Origin: Symbiodinium natans
Lineage: Eukaryota > Sar > Dinophyceae > Suessiales > Symbiodiniaceae
DNA: 64,000 nt
Assembly: GCA_905221605.1 (NCBI GenBank)
Contig: CAJNDS010002731.1
Coordinates: forward strand, 169,001 to 233,000
Direction of reading: 5' to 3'
The notes beneath the pieces were generated by a model. It made no database searches, was not told the origin of the DNA, and was given only the letters and a program-made list of their open reading frames with translations. Below are positions 1 through 10,165 of this stretch, piece by piece. The translations under genes and the position numbers were made by a program. The stretch's first letter is position 1. Every line of letters begins with the position of its first letter.

Positions 1-119
1 TGCGCAACAAGCACGGTCGAGGAAACGATTTTTCCATGCAGTGATCGTTCACCCAAGTCTCCTGTTTCTGCTTGATGCGCTGCGCCGCCCCATGCCGTGC
101 TGCGATCGACCACCCGCGC

Positions 120-390
120 CAGCGAGCCACACTTGAGAGCGCGATGCCAAGAGCTCGGCATGGATTGAGGCCCCCGCGTGCAGCACTAGATGTCCACCCC
201 GGCATCGTTCTTGCCCAGGCCACCCGCCGCAAACAACGCCAAATTGATTTTGAGCTAGCGCGGGCACGCCGCTGCCGACTGGTTGTGTTCGGGATCGAAG
301 TAGGCGCCAGGTGGGCTCCCGAAGCCGCCACCTTCGTCCGTTTGCTGGCATCCCTCCTCGAGTTGCCCCCAGGCAGAGAGTTCTAGTGCT
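120..390 (+). mobile_element. LINE-like retroelement remnant, endonuclease end
   Basis: A short stretch reads A-x-RRK, then a FEL segment, then LVVFGIEVGARW. This is the same order as in the better copy at 7.4-8.5 kb (RRK, YPEL, LVVLGSEVGGRW). I read this block as the last part of a restriction-like endonuclease of a non-LTR retroelement, where a K/Y motif precedes a V-x-G-x-x-G-x-W strand; that identification is inference from motif order. The frame is lost after about 386. Only the 3' part is present, as expected of a 5'-truncated copy. No start codon is proposed because this is not an intact gene. Confidence 0.6.
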
Positions 391-401
391 GGCGGGCCGG
401 A

Positions 402-520
402 GCCCGCCCTGCACGAGCTCCTCGCCGACGTGCGCTGGCAGGCGACTCCCACCAACAGCCGCTTCCCCATGCGTGCTCCGAGGCGCGGTGCACAGGGACC
501 CGCGTGGATGTTGCAGGCGA
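402..520 (+). repeat. Dispersed repeat, copy A (matches 3,066-3,205)
   Basis: The segment beginning with the reading PALHELLAD and R-W-Q-A, and ending near a CACAGGGACCCGC block, recurs at about 3,066-3,205 with scattered substitutions. A shorter piece with the L-A-D-V-R-W-Q reading occurs near 5,788. It sits just 3' of the LINE remnant, so it may be retroelement tail or a separate repeat that travels with it. No intact ORF. Confidence 0.5.
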
Positions 521-539
521 AATAAGGCCCGGAAAAACA

Positions 540-720
540 CCAAGAAAAACGTTCTTCATTGCCATCACACCTTCAAAACAATCATACTGATAGTGTTTAA
601 GGGGCCTTTTCTACAATTATATACACTCAAAATGGGCCCCTTTAAATCCCAAATCGTAAGTCACCCTTACAACAAACCTGGCAGTCAACATCCTTGTCAC
701 CCCTGTCGCCCCTAAGAACC
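540..720. other. AT-richer spacer, nothing recognised
   Basis: A short AT-richer stretch between the LINE remnant and the 52-bp-like repeat block. I see no coding signature, RNA gene or clear repeat in it. Confidence 0.4.
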
Positions 721-804
721 CAAGATTGAATCCGTACCATTCATCTCGCTAGCCGCGAAGCCGTGCTGCAGCAAAAGAGCACGGCAGCGAGATCGATAAA
801 GGTT

Positions 805-1125
805 TGTAGCCCAGCTTCGGGTTTCCTGTTCGCTTGCTCCGCCGGCGAAAACATTGCCATAGCCGAGTTTCGGGTTTCGCGACAACATTGCCATTTGCTG
901 AAGGCGAAAACATTGCCATTTGCTGACAGGCTGAAAGGTAGCCCAGTTTCGAGAAAAAATCCTGTCCGCACGCTCCGCCGGCTAAAACATGATCATTCCT
1001 TGAAACGTGGCCCAGTTTCGGGTTTCTTGTTTGCGCACCCCGCCTGCGTGGCCCAGTTTCGCGTCGCGCAGTTTCGGGTTTCCTGTCCGCTCGCTCCGCC
1101 GGCGAAAGGATTGCCATTGCATGCC
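805..1125. repeat. Degenerate tandem repeat, about 52 bp unit
   Basis: The block repeats a unit with the words GCCCAGTTTCGGGTTTCCTG, CGCTCGCTCCGCCGGCGAAA and ACATTGCCAT. Full or partial copies start near 808, 861, 940, 1,011 and 1,050, with internal deletions and extra partial copies. It opens short ORFs on both strands, which I regard as shadows of the repeat. The array has no clear tie to the flanking LINE remnants. Confidence 0.65.
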
Positions 1126-1317
1126 AACAAATGAGCCACCCGACCCGACAAGCCCCTTTGGTTTGTTTTCTCGCGCCTTTTTACGTCTGCGTTCGGGAGT
1201 CTGCGGTATCGGGGTGCGAGGCGGTTTGCATGAGGGGATGGTTTGGCGCAGTCCGTCAGGGACCAGCTGTCACGGTGATGTGGGCTGCCTCAGCCCATGC
1301 ACGCATCAGCCAGGACC

Positions 1318-1480
1318 TCACGCAGGTCAGGCATGGGCCCTTCGCCCAACTCGGCTGGCGGGGGGCAGCTCGAGGAGTGTGGCGCCAGAGGCGCGCTGGC
1401 CGTGACGGCGAGCAGTCCGGACCAGCGGGCAGCCCAGGAGGTGATGGCAGCGGGTCACAGGTGGGACGGGACCGAAGAGG
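1318..1480 (+). repeat. Inverted repeat arm (partner 2,300-2,445)
   Basis: Read on the + strand, this stretch resembles the reverse complement of 2,300-2,445: both contain CAGGTCAGGCATG, an AACTCGGCTG block, and GACGGCGAGCA followed by GACCAGCGGGCA. The arms are diverged, so these are two opposite insertions of one repeat rather than a perfect palindrome. A shared S-x-DQRA reading in both suggests former coding sequence, perhaps retroelement-derived. Confidence 0.55.
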
Positions 1481-2299
1481 TTCGATGATGGATGACGGGC
1501 GGTTTGCTCAGCTACTACGGGCACACTAGCAGGAGAAGCCAGCAACTGCACACAGAGTTTAGACCGCCTGAGGAAGGTCATCATTCAGCTCCACTACGAC
1601 CCGGCCCCGTTTGGCTTGGCACTCTTCTCGAAGAAGCTCCTGACTCACCTCTGTGATGGCTTGCCAGCTTGCGTCCATGTGCTGTGGGTTAAAAGCGAGG
1701 ATGGCTCGCACTCCGTGCATAGGCGTCTGCAGATACAATCGTGTGAGGAGTCTGCAGATACAATCGTGTGATGGCCAGAACCCTGCGGACACCTGCGCTG
1801 CAGCCAGCCATGGCTTTGTGATCGCGAGGCTGGTGCGACGGATGATCTTCACGGAAGACTGGTTGGCGCGCCGAGTGGAGGAGCGGACCCACGTGCTTAT
1901 CTGTGCGTTCCGCCCGCAGTTCAACAGCTTTGGGCGAGATCCACAAGCTGCTTGATGAGGCCATGTACATGTCTCTTGAGGACTAGAAAAAGGAGGATGA
2001 GAACAACGAGCGTGTCGCCAAAGTCGAGTTCCGTGGGTGATTTCTCTTATACAGCCTCCCGGATCGCGATCTCATACGATCTCGCGTGGTGCACGGCCCC
2101 TCCTCGTTCGGCAGTAGTTCCGTGACCACTGCAGCGTGCAGGAAGCCGTATTCGCCAGGTCGCTGTGCTGCAGATCCGCTATCCTGTGGCCCCTGTAGCT
2201 AAGACCGCTGCGCCAGGTTCCAGTCATATGTCAGACACGGACGCCTCCCGGGACTGATGCCAGAATCGTTTCCCCTGTTACTCGCTGCCGCGGTGCAGC

Positions 2300-2445
2300 G
2301 CAGCCGTGCAGCTCCTGCGCCGCCCCGTCCACCATCGAATGGCGCTGGGTTGCCCGCTGGTCTGGATTGCTCGCCGTCGCTGCAGCGCGCATACGGCGCC
2401 CGGCAGCCGAGTTTGGCGATGCATGCCTGACCTGCATGAGGGCCT
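2300..2445 (-). repeat. Inverted repeat arm (partner 1,318-1,480)
   Basis: Opposite-strand counterpart of the 1,318-1,480 arm, about 0.85 kb away. The matching words are listed in that entry. Frames are broken in both arms and no product is proposed. Confidence 0.5.
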
Positions 2446-2449
2446 CGCC

Positions 2450-3060
2450 GACGCGCTGGGACTATGGCATCGGCAGGAAGTCCCGGCATTGGGAAGAAGC
2501 CTGCGGCGGCCTCATGCGCGATGCGCTGGTTAGCAGGTGAGAAGGAGTTGTCGACTCGCGAGGCTGTGCCCTCGCTGGAGACACCCTTTGATGGAGGCAA
2601 CGCCCCGTTTTTTTTTTTGTTTGTGTCTTTTGCCCCTGTTCCTGTCACTGTTTGCCCCGACGAGCACGACGCCATGTTCCCGTGTTGTGGCCCTTGTGGC
2701 CCGTACGCCAATCTCTCCTGCATACGGCATTGCGCGCATCACCATGGGCAGTGCCCCAATTGCCGTGATGACCTAGGCCAGCAGCTGGGTGACCAGAGCT
2801 TTGCTCTGAGGTGCGAACAGGCGGACCTCTCGTTGCAGCCCGCAGCGTTGGACGGTGCACAGACGACATGGGCGACGGTGCGGGACTACAGCGTGCGGAC
2901 TTTTTCACGGGATTTCACGGGCAGATGCCGCGGAGCCGTTGCACATCCGGGGGCCTGTGCTGCCCGCAATCCCCGCTCCCCTTTGCTGGCTCGCGCGCGT
3001 GCAGCACAGTGAGATGGAACAGGATTTCATTTTGCGGCGCACCGTGCATCGCAGCATCGA
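2450..3060. other. Spacer with no recognised gene
   Basis: Several overlapping ORFs exist on both strands but none shows a domain I recognise. A T-run lies near 2,611. The sequence looks like further decayed repeat material. Confidence 0.35.
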
Positions 3061-3065
3061 GTTGT

Positions 3066-3205
3066 TCCCAAGCGCAAAGTGTCGTGCTGGTGGGCCGAAA
3101 CATGCCGAAACCTGCCCTGCACGAACTCCTCGCCGATGCGCGCTGGCAAGCGACCCACGTGTGCTGTCTGAGGCCAAGCGCCATGCACAGGGACCCGCAT
3201 AGATA
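3066..3205 (+). repeat. Dispersed repeat, copy B (matches 402-520)
   Basis: Diverged direct copy of the 402-520 segment, with the PALHELLAD and R-W-Q-A readings and the CACAGGGACCCGC end block. The two copies lie 2.7 kb apart in the same orientation. Confidence 0.5.
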
Positions 3206-3495
3206 TTTCAGGCTGGGAATGCTCTGCGACTCGAATCTGCTGAGGATGCGAGGTGGCAGCGGCGCGACCCAACCAGCTCAGGTTTGTGGCCCTGCACGCC
3301 TCGGCAAATGCTGCCCCATCAGTGATGCCACGCACTTTCCGGTGGGCTGTTTTAGTGCGGCCATGTACCTTTCTTGGTGCCTTCTGCTTCCGGAAACCTT
3401 CGTGCGTCGCGCCTTCGAAACCAACATCTCAGTGACAGGCTCACCGCCGAGCCAGCCACGACGCGTGCCGCGTGCGCCCCAGGTCATGCAGCTCG

Positions 3496-4536
3496 CTACC
3501 CGCCGCTGCCTGCGCATGCCGCCTCCACCCCCTCCCACGGCATGCCACGGCAGATGCGGCCCGACACCCGGCTGCGGGGTACAAGTAAACCGCCTCGGCG
3601 ACCACGAGCTCGCTTGCCCGCGAACCGGCTTAGCTCGCTCGATGCGACTTCGCTAATCAGCACCAGGAGCTTGTGCGGCCGTTGGCCTCCGGCGGTAGGT
3701 GGCCGCGTTACATCGCTCCGCTGTCTGCCACCTGTGCGTGTAAGTGGCGACACCAGTGTCACATCGCAGCACAGCGCGGAACCGTTAGGCGCCGCCCCGT
3801 AGATGACCACATCCAGGCGGCGTCTGTCATCCGCGCGCACTCCGGGCGCCGTGGTGCACAGTAACCATTGTTGAGGTAACATTCTTGTGTGTTTGCGCCG
3901 TGTGTTGCGCACGCACATACGTGTACTTTTTTCGGCTAGCACACATGGATCCTATTCTGCATGCACAGTCGTGGGCTGCGTGCACATGAGGGGATGTTTT
4001 CTTCCCACCTATTGCCGGCGCTTTTTTCCCTGGCGCAGCACCCCGCTTTGAGCGGCAGGGCTGCAAGAGGGTGAGGCCATTTTCGCGTTCTGGGACAAGT
4101 ATGTCGTGTCAGCACCGGAGCGCACCGATGCGCTGCACAGCGCCCTGGAGGACGCGCTGTGGCGCCATGCGTGCAGCTCTTCCTGCCCTGGCCGTGCTTG
4201 CAGCAGCGCATTCGACGCGGGAGCGTCGTAGCCCTGCTCGCGGAGGCAGGCGGCTGCGTGACGCGCTGCTGTGAGAGGCAGCACGGTCTCAGTGGAGGAC
4301 TGCAGCGCGCGCACCAAACGATCGGCTGCCAGCGGCCCGCAGGCGGCGGGAGCGGCGTCGACGGCCGAGCGCGCCCCCAGGCCCCCAAACCGCAAAGGGA
4401 GGTGCACGAGGCGCTGCGTGGGCTGAGGCAGTGCCTGCGTGGGCAGGGAGTCCTGCGACAACAGGTTCGCTAGGCATGCGCACACCGCAGCGTCGTGCCC
4501 GCGCGCAAAAACCTCAGTCGCACCAGGCGGGCGCAT
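3496..4536 (-). mobile_element. LINE-like retroelement remnant (minus strand)
   Basis: Reading down the minus strand from 4,536, the frame gives a histidine-aspartate start block, L-R-F-G-G-L-G (as in the copy at 7.6-8.0 kb), then after a frame change TTAPGVRADDRRRLDVVIYG and CCDVTLVSPLTRTG. D-x-R-R-L-D followed by C-C-D-x-T-L-V-S-P fits the catalytic acidic part of a restriction-like endonuclease (inference). The copy is broken by at least one frameshift near 3,945-4,010 and loses the family pattern below about 3,700. It meets a plus-strand fragment at about 4,540. Confidence 0.7.
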
Positions 4537-4619
4537 CCGAGGCCGGCAGCATCATCGCCAGTGACGAGCGTGCTTTCACAGTCTTCCCTACCTCAGCAGA
4601 GTTGACGGTGCCATCACCG

Positions 4620-4835
4620 CTCTTCCGCGTTTTGCTGCTGCTACGACGGCTTCGCTTGCCGCTGCCAATCGCACCACGCGCGTGCGCCTGCCGAGGTCGT
4701 GTGGACCCCCTCGGCCACCACAGGGCTGCGTGTGCGATCGCATCTCGAGCCCTCCCTCTCGAGCGAGCAGTGGCGAGGGTCTGCCATGAAGCCGGGGCGA
4801 GGGTCGCCCGCAACGGTCGCCTGGCTGACAGATGA
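4620..4835 (+). mobile_element. LINE-like remnant, zinc-finger segment
   Basis: The + frame reads LPLPIAPRACAC, then DPLGHHRAACA, then PLERAVARVCHEAGARVA, ending in a stop at about 4,835. A Cys-x-Cys/His-x-x-Ala-Cys pattern followed by P-L-E-R-A is the zinc-binding segment that normally lies just before the endonuclease in this family. The downstream endonuclease is missing here. It abuts the minus-strand remnant head to head, so one probably inserted into or recombined with the other. Confidence 0.6.
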
Positions 4836-4881
4836 CCGCCGCATCGAAGTCGTCGCGAACGGGTTGTCCTTGTAGCTCATT

Positions 4882-5229
4882 GTGTATAGTAGCAACAATC
4901 AGATTCATCATGTTCGTTACTGGGGTCTGGCTCGGTGTGGCCATCATGACTTCGCGGATGGCAGGTCCGCCCGTCATCGTGGAAACACCTCTGATGCCCC
5001 TTGCCGCTTTTGCGCATCTTGTGTTGACTCCCTCGCACACGCATTGGTAGAATGCCCTGCTCATCATCAAGCACGCAGTCGCTGGCGACTGCAAACCTCT
5101 GGACGGCGCGTCCTTTCGTTGCACACATTGTTTTCCACGGACCCGGCTGTCAACACTGCCCGAAACATTGAGTGCAACATTGCATTCGTTGGCCGTGTGT
5201 GCCATGCAGCTGCCGCGTGTGAGATGTGA
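4882..5229 (+). mobile_element. LINE-like C-terminal zinc finger fragment
   Basis: A 115-codon frame contains CRFCASCVDSLAHALVECPA followed by H-H-Q-A-R-x-R-W. Cys-x2-Cys, then D-S-L-x-H-x-L-x-x-C-P, is the zinc-ribbon pattern found after the reverse transcriptase in many LINEs (zf-RVT-like). It differs from the DPLGHHRAAC finger just upstream, so it is probably a second LINE family. No reverse transcriptase catalytic motif is visible. Confidence 0.6.
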
Positions 5230-6180
5230 CCTCAGCTGTAGGAACCAGACAACCTTTCCGAACTTTGTACTTCGTTTTTGGCACGCTGTTGTTATCCTTG
5301 CATCGTATTTTGTTGTCGCCGTGTATGGTGATCCTGTTACATCATATATTATGTTTCACTTTCTGACCATAACACATGGTCGTTCGAAGACAAGTTTTTC
5401 TGTAGCAACGGAAGCAGCCACCTTCCTGCGCCTCCTGGCCCGCCACTGAGCCGCCACCATCCCAGCGCACCTCCGACCAGCGGCTCAGGCCGCCTGGGTG
5501 GCGCGATGGGCGGCGCTCCTGGCCGTTGTGGCCCAGCTCGCGTTCGCACCTTCCTTGCTCGACCTGCCCCTTGCGGGTGAGAGCAACGGCGACGATGCCG
5601 TGCCGATGGCTGTGGGATCGGCCCCCGCCCGCCAGCCGCGTGCCGCCGCGGCGGTGAGGCCCCTCCCTCCCGACCCCGACCCCCACGAAGAGATGCTGCG
5701 GAAAAAGGCGTGTGGGGAAAAAAATGTGGCATGGTGCGCAGCAAGCTGTTGATGCCACCATCGTCAGCCCCGTGACGCGGGTGCTTGCAGACGTGCGCTG
5801 GCAGCTCCCGGTCATGGGCCGCCAGGGGCCTCGCTAGTGTCCCCGGCAGGAGCGCCTCCGTTGGACCAGGTAGGCACTGACGGCCGGGACTCTGGATTGC
5901 AGGTAAAAAGGTGCGTGCAAAAAAACAAGAAGGAAGGAATCAGCAAGGAATCCCGCTTCTACTGCTATGCCAGAATCGCAGGCCTTCACGGCCGCTCAGC
6001 TAGCAAGTCCCCCAAGGGGATCTCTGCGCCATCACCGGCGTCTCGTGGACAGACCGGCAGCTCCAGCAGGTCCTTGCAAACGAAACAAACTGCAAACGGG
6101 TTCCCCCGTTGGAACGGCGCCCAGGTTGCAGCAAACACGACACTGGTCTTTGCGCAAACAACCCAAACAAAACATGTGCA
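5230..6180. other. Decayed repeats, no intact gene
   Basis: About 950 bases without a supported gene. A short EAATFLRLLA reading near 5,410 resembles the endonuclease tail of the LINE family, and an L-A-D-V-R-W-Q reading lies near 5,788. The rest is unrecognised. Confidence 0.4.
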
Positions 6181-6184
6181 AGCA

Positions 6185-6440
6185 AAATGAGATCCATGTG
6201 TGCTTGCCGCAAAAGATATCCGACATATCCGTATGTGCGCGCTATGTGCGGTGCGAGCATGGATGCTCTGGCCATCCGCACTGGTAACACGGACGTTCTC
6301 ATCGTGCGAGCATGGATGCTTTGGCCATTCGCACGCACAGGCATCGTGCGAGCATAGATGCTCTGGCCATCCGCACGCACTGGTAACACGGACGTTCTCC
6401 TCGTGCGAGCATGGGAGCCCATGGATCTCCCCGCATTAGC
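6185..6440 (+). repeat. Tandem repeat with GCGAGCATGGATGCT core
   Basis: A unit containing GTGCGAGCATGGATGCT, TGGCCATCCGCACGCA and TAACACGGACGTTCTC is repeated about four times, unevenly truncated, with copies near 6,249, 6,307, 6,345 and 6,403. It follows a block (6,187-6,245) with the words GATCCATGTGTGCT and CGTATGTGCG. That block recurs in reverse at 3,915-3,975 and in weaker form near 8,850 and 9,586. The array lies directly against the LINE remnant that starts near 6,440. Confidence 0.6.
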
Positions 6441-7150
6441 AACGGCGAGCAGCCCTGCCGCTGCACATGGTGGCCTTGGCCTCTCCGTGGCGGCATCGGC
6501 ATGCGGCTTACTGGGCATCCTGGGCGGACACTGCCGTGACGCTGAGCGAACATCACGCGGGCACGCTGGCCGAGTTGATGCGGCCGATGCTGGCAGAGGA
6601 GGCGTCTGATGTCGTGCCCAGCGCCGGGGAGGCCCAGAAGGCCGCCGGGCTGTTAGGAACGCTCCCGGCGGGCTGTGTTGTGCGAGGGAGCGCCGCCGCG
6701 CGCTCACCCCGCCGAAAGCGGCCGGCCCACCGGCCCGAAAGGGGTGGCAGCGGGGCGCCAGCCTGCGCTGCAGTCGCAGGGGGGATGGCGCCAGCTGCGC
6801 CCTGACAGCACTCCCCACCAGTCCAGTGCTGACCGCGTGCCGGATGCGGAGTACCGCGTCATGTTGCTTCGGCCTGCCTCACATCGATGTCAACACGACG
6901 CTCGTCAGCCCACTGCAGAGGTGCGGAGAGCCCCGTCCAGGAACCGACGCTGAGCTCAGTTGCGGGTCGCCACGCCGAGGCGCGCAAGCATCGCACGTAT
7001 TGGTCGTCTTCGGCATGGAAGTCGGAGCAACGCCCTCGCCTTCATCCGCCGCCTGGCACGAGGACGAGCGCGGGCGCCGTGGATGCTAGAGCTGCCAATG
7101 CAGTCATGTGACGCGCTGTGGGAGTTTCTCGCCGAGCGCCCAGGGTAGCT
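6440..7150 (+). mobile_element. LINE-like retroelement remnant
   Basis: Across three + frames the family landmarks appear in order: HGGLGL (about 6,468), AAYWASWADT, TTLVSPL (about 6,900), then VLVVFGMEVG (about 7,000) and A-F-I-R-R-L-A. The frame changes at least three times, so the copy is dead. The order and spacing match the copy at 7.4-8.5 kb, which supports the family assignment. Confidence 0.65.
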
Positions 7151-7159
7151 GGACTGAGA

Positions 7160-7390
7160 GCCCTGCGGATAGTCCCGACCCTTGAACCCACGACAGCGGA
7201 TGCAACCAGGAGCGAAGAAAAAAAATCGTTTGCCTTGATTCATGTAGATTTTGCTGGTATCTTTGACTTTGCTGGATGGGGCGCTCGTAGTCTTTCCCGA
7301 ACGGCCGTGGTAGCCCTGTCCTTTGGATTGCCACGGTTCTAGCCCTGACTTTTGCTACCGCTGTTTGGCTATGAAATTTCGACTGCTTGT
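7160..7390. other. Junction between two LINE remnants
   Basis: Short stretch between two same-strand retroelement copies, with an A-run near 7,219. Nothing recognised. Confidence 0.35.
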
Positions 7391-8493
7391 GTTGGGCACG
7401 CCGGTCGGCCACTCGGAGTACGTGCGCGCCTGGGCAACGACCCGAGCGCACAAAGAGCGCTACCTGCTAGAGCAGTTGCCCCGGCTCCCAGACCTCCAAT
7501 GCGCTTGGCTGCTCTTGGCCATGTGCGCTTCCCCGCGCGCTAACCATGCCTTGCGGACCGTCCCCCCTCCGAGGTCGCCTCCGACGCCCAGTTGCACGAC
7601 GATGCAGTCTGGGAGACCTTGGTCGCGCTGCTGGGAGGCCTTCCCCCAAACGAAGCGGACGGAGCGCGCTCTCTGGCGGGGCTCCCCGCTGCGCTCGGAG
7701 GCCTGGGTTTGCAGTCGGCCGCGCGCATGGCACCGGCGGCCTATTGGGCTGCCTGGGCTGATGCCTTGCCGGTACTCCGAGCGCGGGTGCCCGAGTTCGC
7801 CGCTTCCTGCGTGGATTACTTGGGCGCCGGGGGTGGAACCGCGCCCTGCTTACAGAGCGCGGCAGGTGCCCGCAGCCTTCTCCGGGCCGAAGGTTGGCAC
7901 ACATGCCCGAATGGCGAGCTCTTGCCGAGGAAGCCCGCCCTCGCCCCCTGGCGGACGCCGGCCTGGGCGACTGGCCGCATGGTTGGCAAAGCCACGCGTC
8001 GCGTACCCGGAACCTTCACTTCCGCGACAGCGTGGGCGGAGCGCTGTGCTGCGACGCCACGCTGGTCTCCCCGCTGGCCCGGACGGGCTTGCCGCAGCCC
8101 GGCGCTGCTGCGACGGACGGAGCGGTCCTGCGGGTCGCGGAGCGCCGCAAGCGCGACGCATACCCGGAGCTGTGCGCGGGAGGGCCCCAGACACTGGTGG
8201 TCCTGGGCTCCGAGGTGGGCGGACGGTGGAGCCAGGGTGCGCTCCAACTAATGCACGACCTGGTCCGGATCCGTGCGCAGCGCGCGCCGCCCGCGCTGCT
8301 CCAAGCAGCCGCCTCGGCGTGGGCACGGCGCTGGTGGAGCCAGCTGTCGGTGTCGGTCCAGCAGGCCGTCGCCAGCACGGCCTTGGGCTGTTCCTGGCCT
8401 GTGCCCCACCCCAGCCAGCGGGTTGGTCCTGACCTGGACCAGGTCCTGCACCTCGCTGAGGCGCCGGCCCCCAGCAGGCTGCCGCTGCGCTGA
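7373..8493 (+). mobile_element. Best LINE-like remnant: RT end, linker, endonuclease
   Basis: This is the most complete copy of the family. In order it reads GTPVGHSEYVRA, LLEQLPRLPDLQCAWLLL, PRANHALRT, AALGGLGLQSA, AAYWAAWADALPV, CCDATLVSPLARTG, RRKRDAYPEL, LVVLGSEVGGRW and QQAVASTALG. The first two blocks fit the region just after a reverse transcriptase catalytic core. The last five fit a PD-(D/E)xK-type endonuclease as in R2-like LINEs (inference: D in C-C-D, K in R-R-K-R, then a V-x-G-x-W strand). At least two frameshifts separate the frames, and the catalytic half of the RT is absent. Strongly GC-rich. Confidence 0.75.
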
Positions 8494-8594
8494 CGGCGCT
8501 GCCGCGCCTTCGGCGACTGCGGCTTTTAGCCGCTAGGGACACACACATCGCAGCGGAGGAAAAAGGTCCGCGGAAAAAAAAAATCGACGCCATA

Positions 8595-9740
8595 CTTCCG
8601 CTTCAATGCCAGGCAGGTTGAGCGCACGTGCGTAGCTTAACATCCCTTCGAGAAAAATTGCGACTTGTCGAGAAAACATGCTCTTTGTTGCGCAAACGAC
8701 ACCGTTTCTACAAACCGCGCCGCTTGTCAGCCAAAGCTGCCGTTTGCACAAAAACGTGTCCCAAACGCACCGTTGGAGCCTTCTTACGGCAGCCCGAATG
8801 CAGCAGCAGTTTGGCATGAGTCTTATTACGCGATGTTTGTGCGAACAGCATGAGACCTGCGTGTGCTCGCAGAAAACGTAGCCGTTGAGTCACAAGACCA
8901 CGACGGACAGCCGAAGTTATCTCGCCGGCGGAGTCTTTGTGCACAAGAAGAACACTGTATGTGCGGGCGCAGCAAGATTTGGTTCCCATTGCTTTAAGCC
9001 CTTGTTTTTGCAACCGCTTACCTGCTATGAAACTTCGACCGCATACCGGCTCACCCGCTTCAACGCCAGGCAGTTTGAGCGCACATACGTGGCTTAACGC
9101 AGCATTTTGATATGAATATTAATACGAATACTAATGCTGATAATAAGAAAACCATAATCATAAAAGTACGCGATGTGTCAGAGCACTTACCCTGAGTTGG
9201 TCCGGTTTGAACGGTGTCGGTTCGTGGTGCTTGGGGCTGAAGTCTCGGGACGTTGGGATGTTGAGGCAGTACGTTGTGTTGCGACTACTGGCAAGAAGTC
9301 GGGCAAGGCATGTGCCGGAATGGCTGAGGGCCACCTCTCGGCAGGCCTTGCTCGCGCGCTGGTCGGGCATCGTGGCCGTGGCCGCTCAAAGAGCGAACTA
9401 AGCGGTGCACGGGGAGGCGGGGTCCGCTGAAATCGCGGACATCGTCGCGGATGCGTCATGGCTGGAGTTGGTTGAGCCCTGCAGGCTCGGAGCGTGAGGC
9501 CTGGGGTCAGGGGGTGTTGGAGGTTCATGACAGACGTGCACGGACAGGGAGGATCTTCGGTTCAGCAGCTGCGCGAACAGATTGAGATCCACCGTGCGCG
9601 CGCAGAAAACGTACCAGTTGAATCACAAGACCACGATGGGCACCCTGGCCCTCAACCCAAGAAACAAGACTGCACATCGCAGCCGAGGTTGTATCGCCGG
9701 CGGAATCCCTGCGCACAAAAAAACCGTTGGGGTCTGTTGC
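8595..9740 (+). repeat. Two diverged copies of a mixed repeat
   Basis: Two pairs of direct repeats occur here. CGCTTCAAYGCCAGGCAG with TTGAGCGCAC appears at 8,606-8,640 and 9,058-9,097. A longer pair, GCAGAAAACGTA with TCACAAGACCACGA and CGCCGGCGGA, occurs at 8,860-8,960 and 9,590-9,735. The second pair has a relative near 6,190. The repeats interleave with the LINE fragment at 9,173-9,460, so several insertions are nested. Confidence 0.55.
9173..9460 (+). mobile_element. LINE-like remnant, endonuclease tail
   Basis: The + frame reads YPELVRFERCRFVVLGAEVS then G-R-W, the final endonuclease block of the family. It continues in another frame as LRLLARSRARHVPEWLRAT and LARWSGIVAVAAQRA. One frameshift near 9,255 separates the two. 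Only the 3' end is present. Confidence 0.65.
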
Positions 9741-9744
9741 TGCT

Positions 9745-10135
9745 GAGATAGTTTTGAAGGGGTCAGCCCTGGAATTACTACATTATTGACTTTATCTGTT
9801 TCTCCTTTCTTTCTCTCGTTCGAAGATAACAAGGATCAAAGGGCGAGAACAAGATTGAATTTCATATTAAAAGAAAAATTCATATTATACTCATTCAGCT
9901 TTTCATCTATAAGTAAAGGTTGTGAATGAAGAAAGTTCGTTAAAAGACTTCATGAAGGGAGTGAACGAGAATAACATGCTAACAGAGTACAAGGCCCCTT
10001 AATCGTACTCGTACGCGAGGCCTTTACTTGAGTTGCGTGGCTTCTTTTCAAGAATGCTGGGGCCTTTTCAGCTTTTGGGCTCGAAGAGCGTGGTAGGAGG
10101 AGCGCGCGCGCGTTCCTCCTCAGTGAGTCAACACA
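9745..10135. other. AT-rich spacer
   Basis: About 390 bases of AT-rich sequence that contrast with the GC-rich retroelement block to the left. No coding signature or RNA gene seen. Confidence 0.4.
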
Positions 10136-10165
10136 GCTCAAAACTTTTGAGCCTCATGGGAGGCC

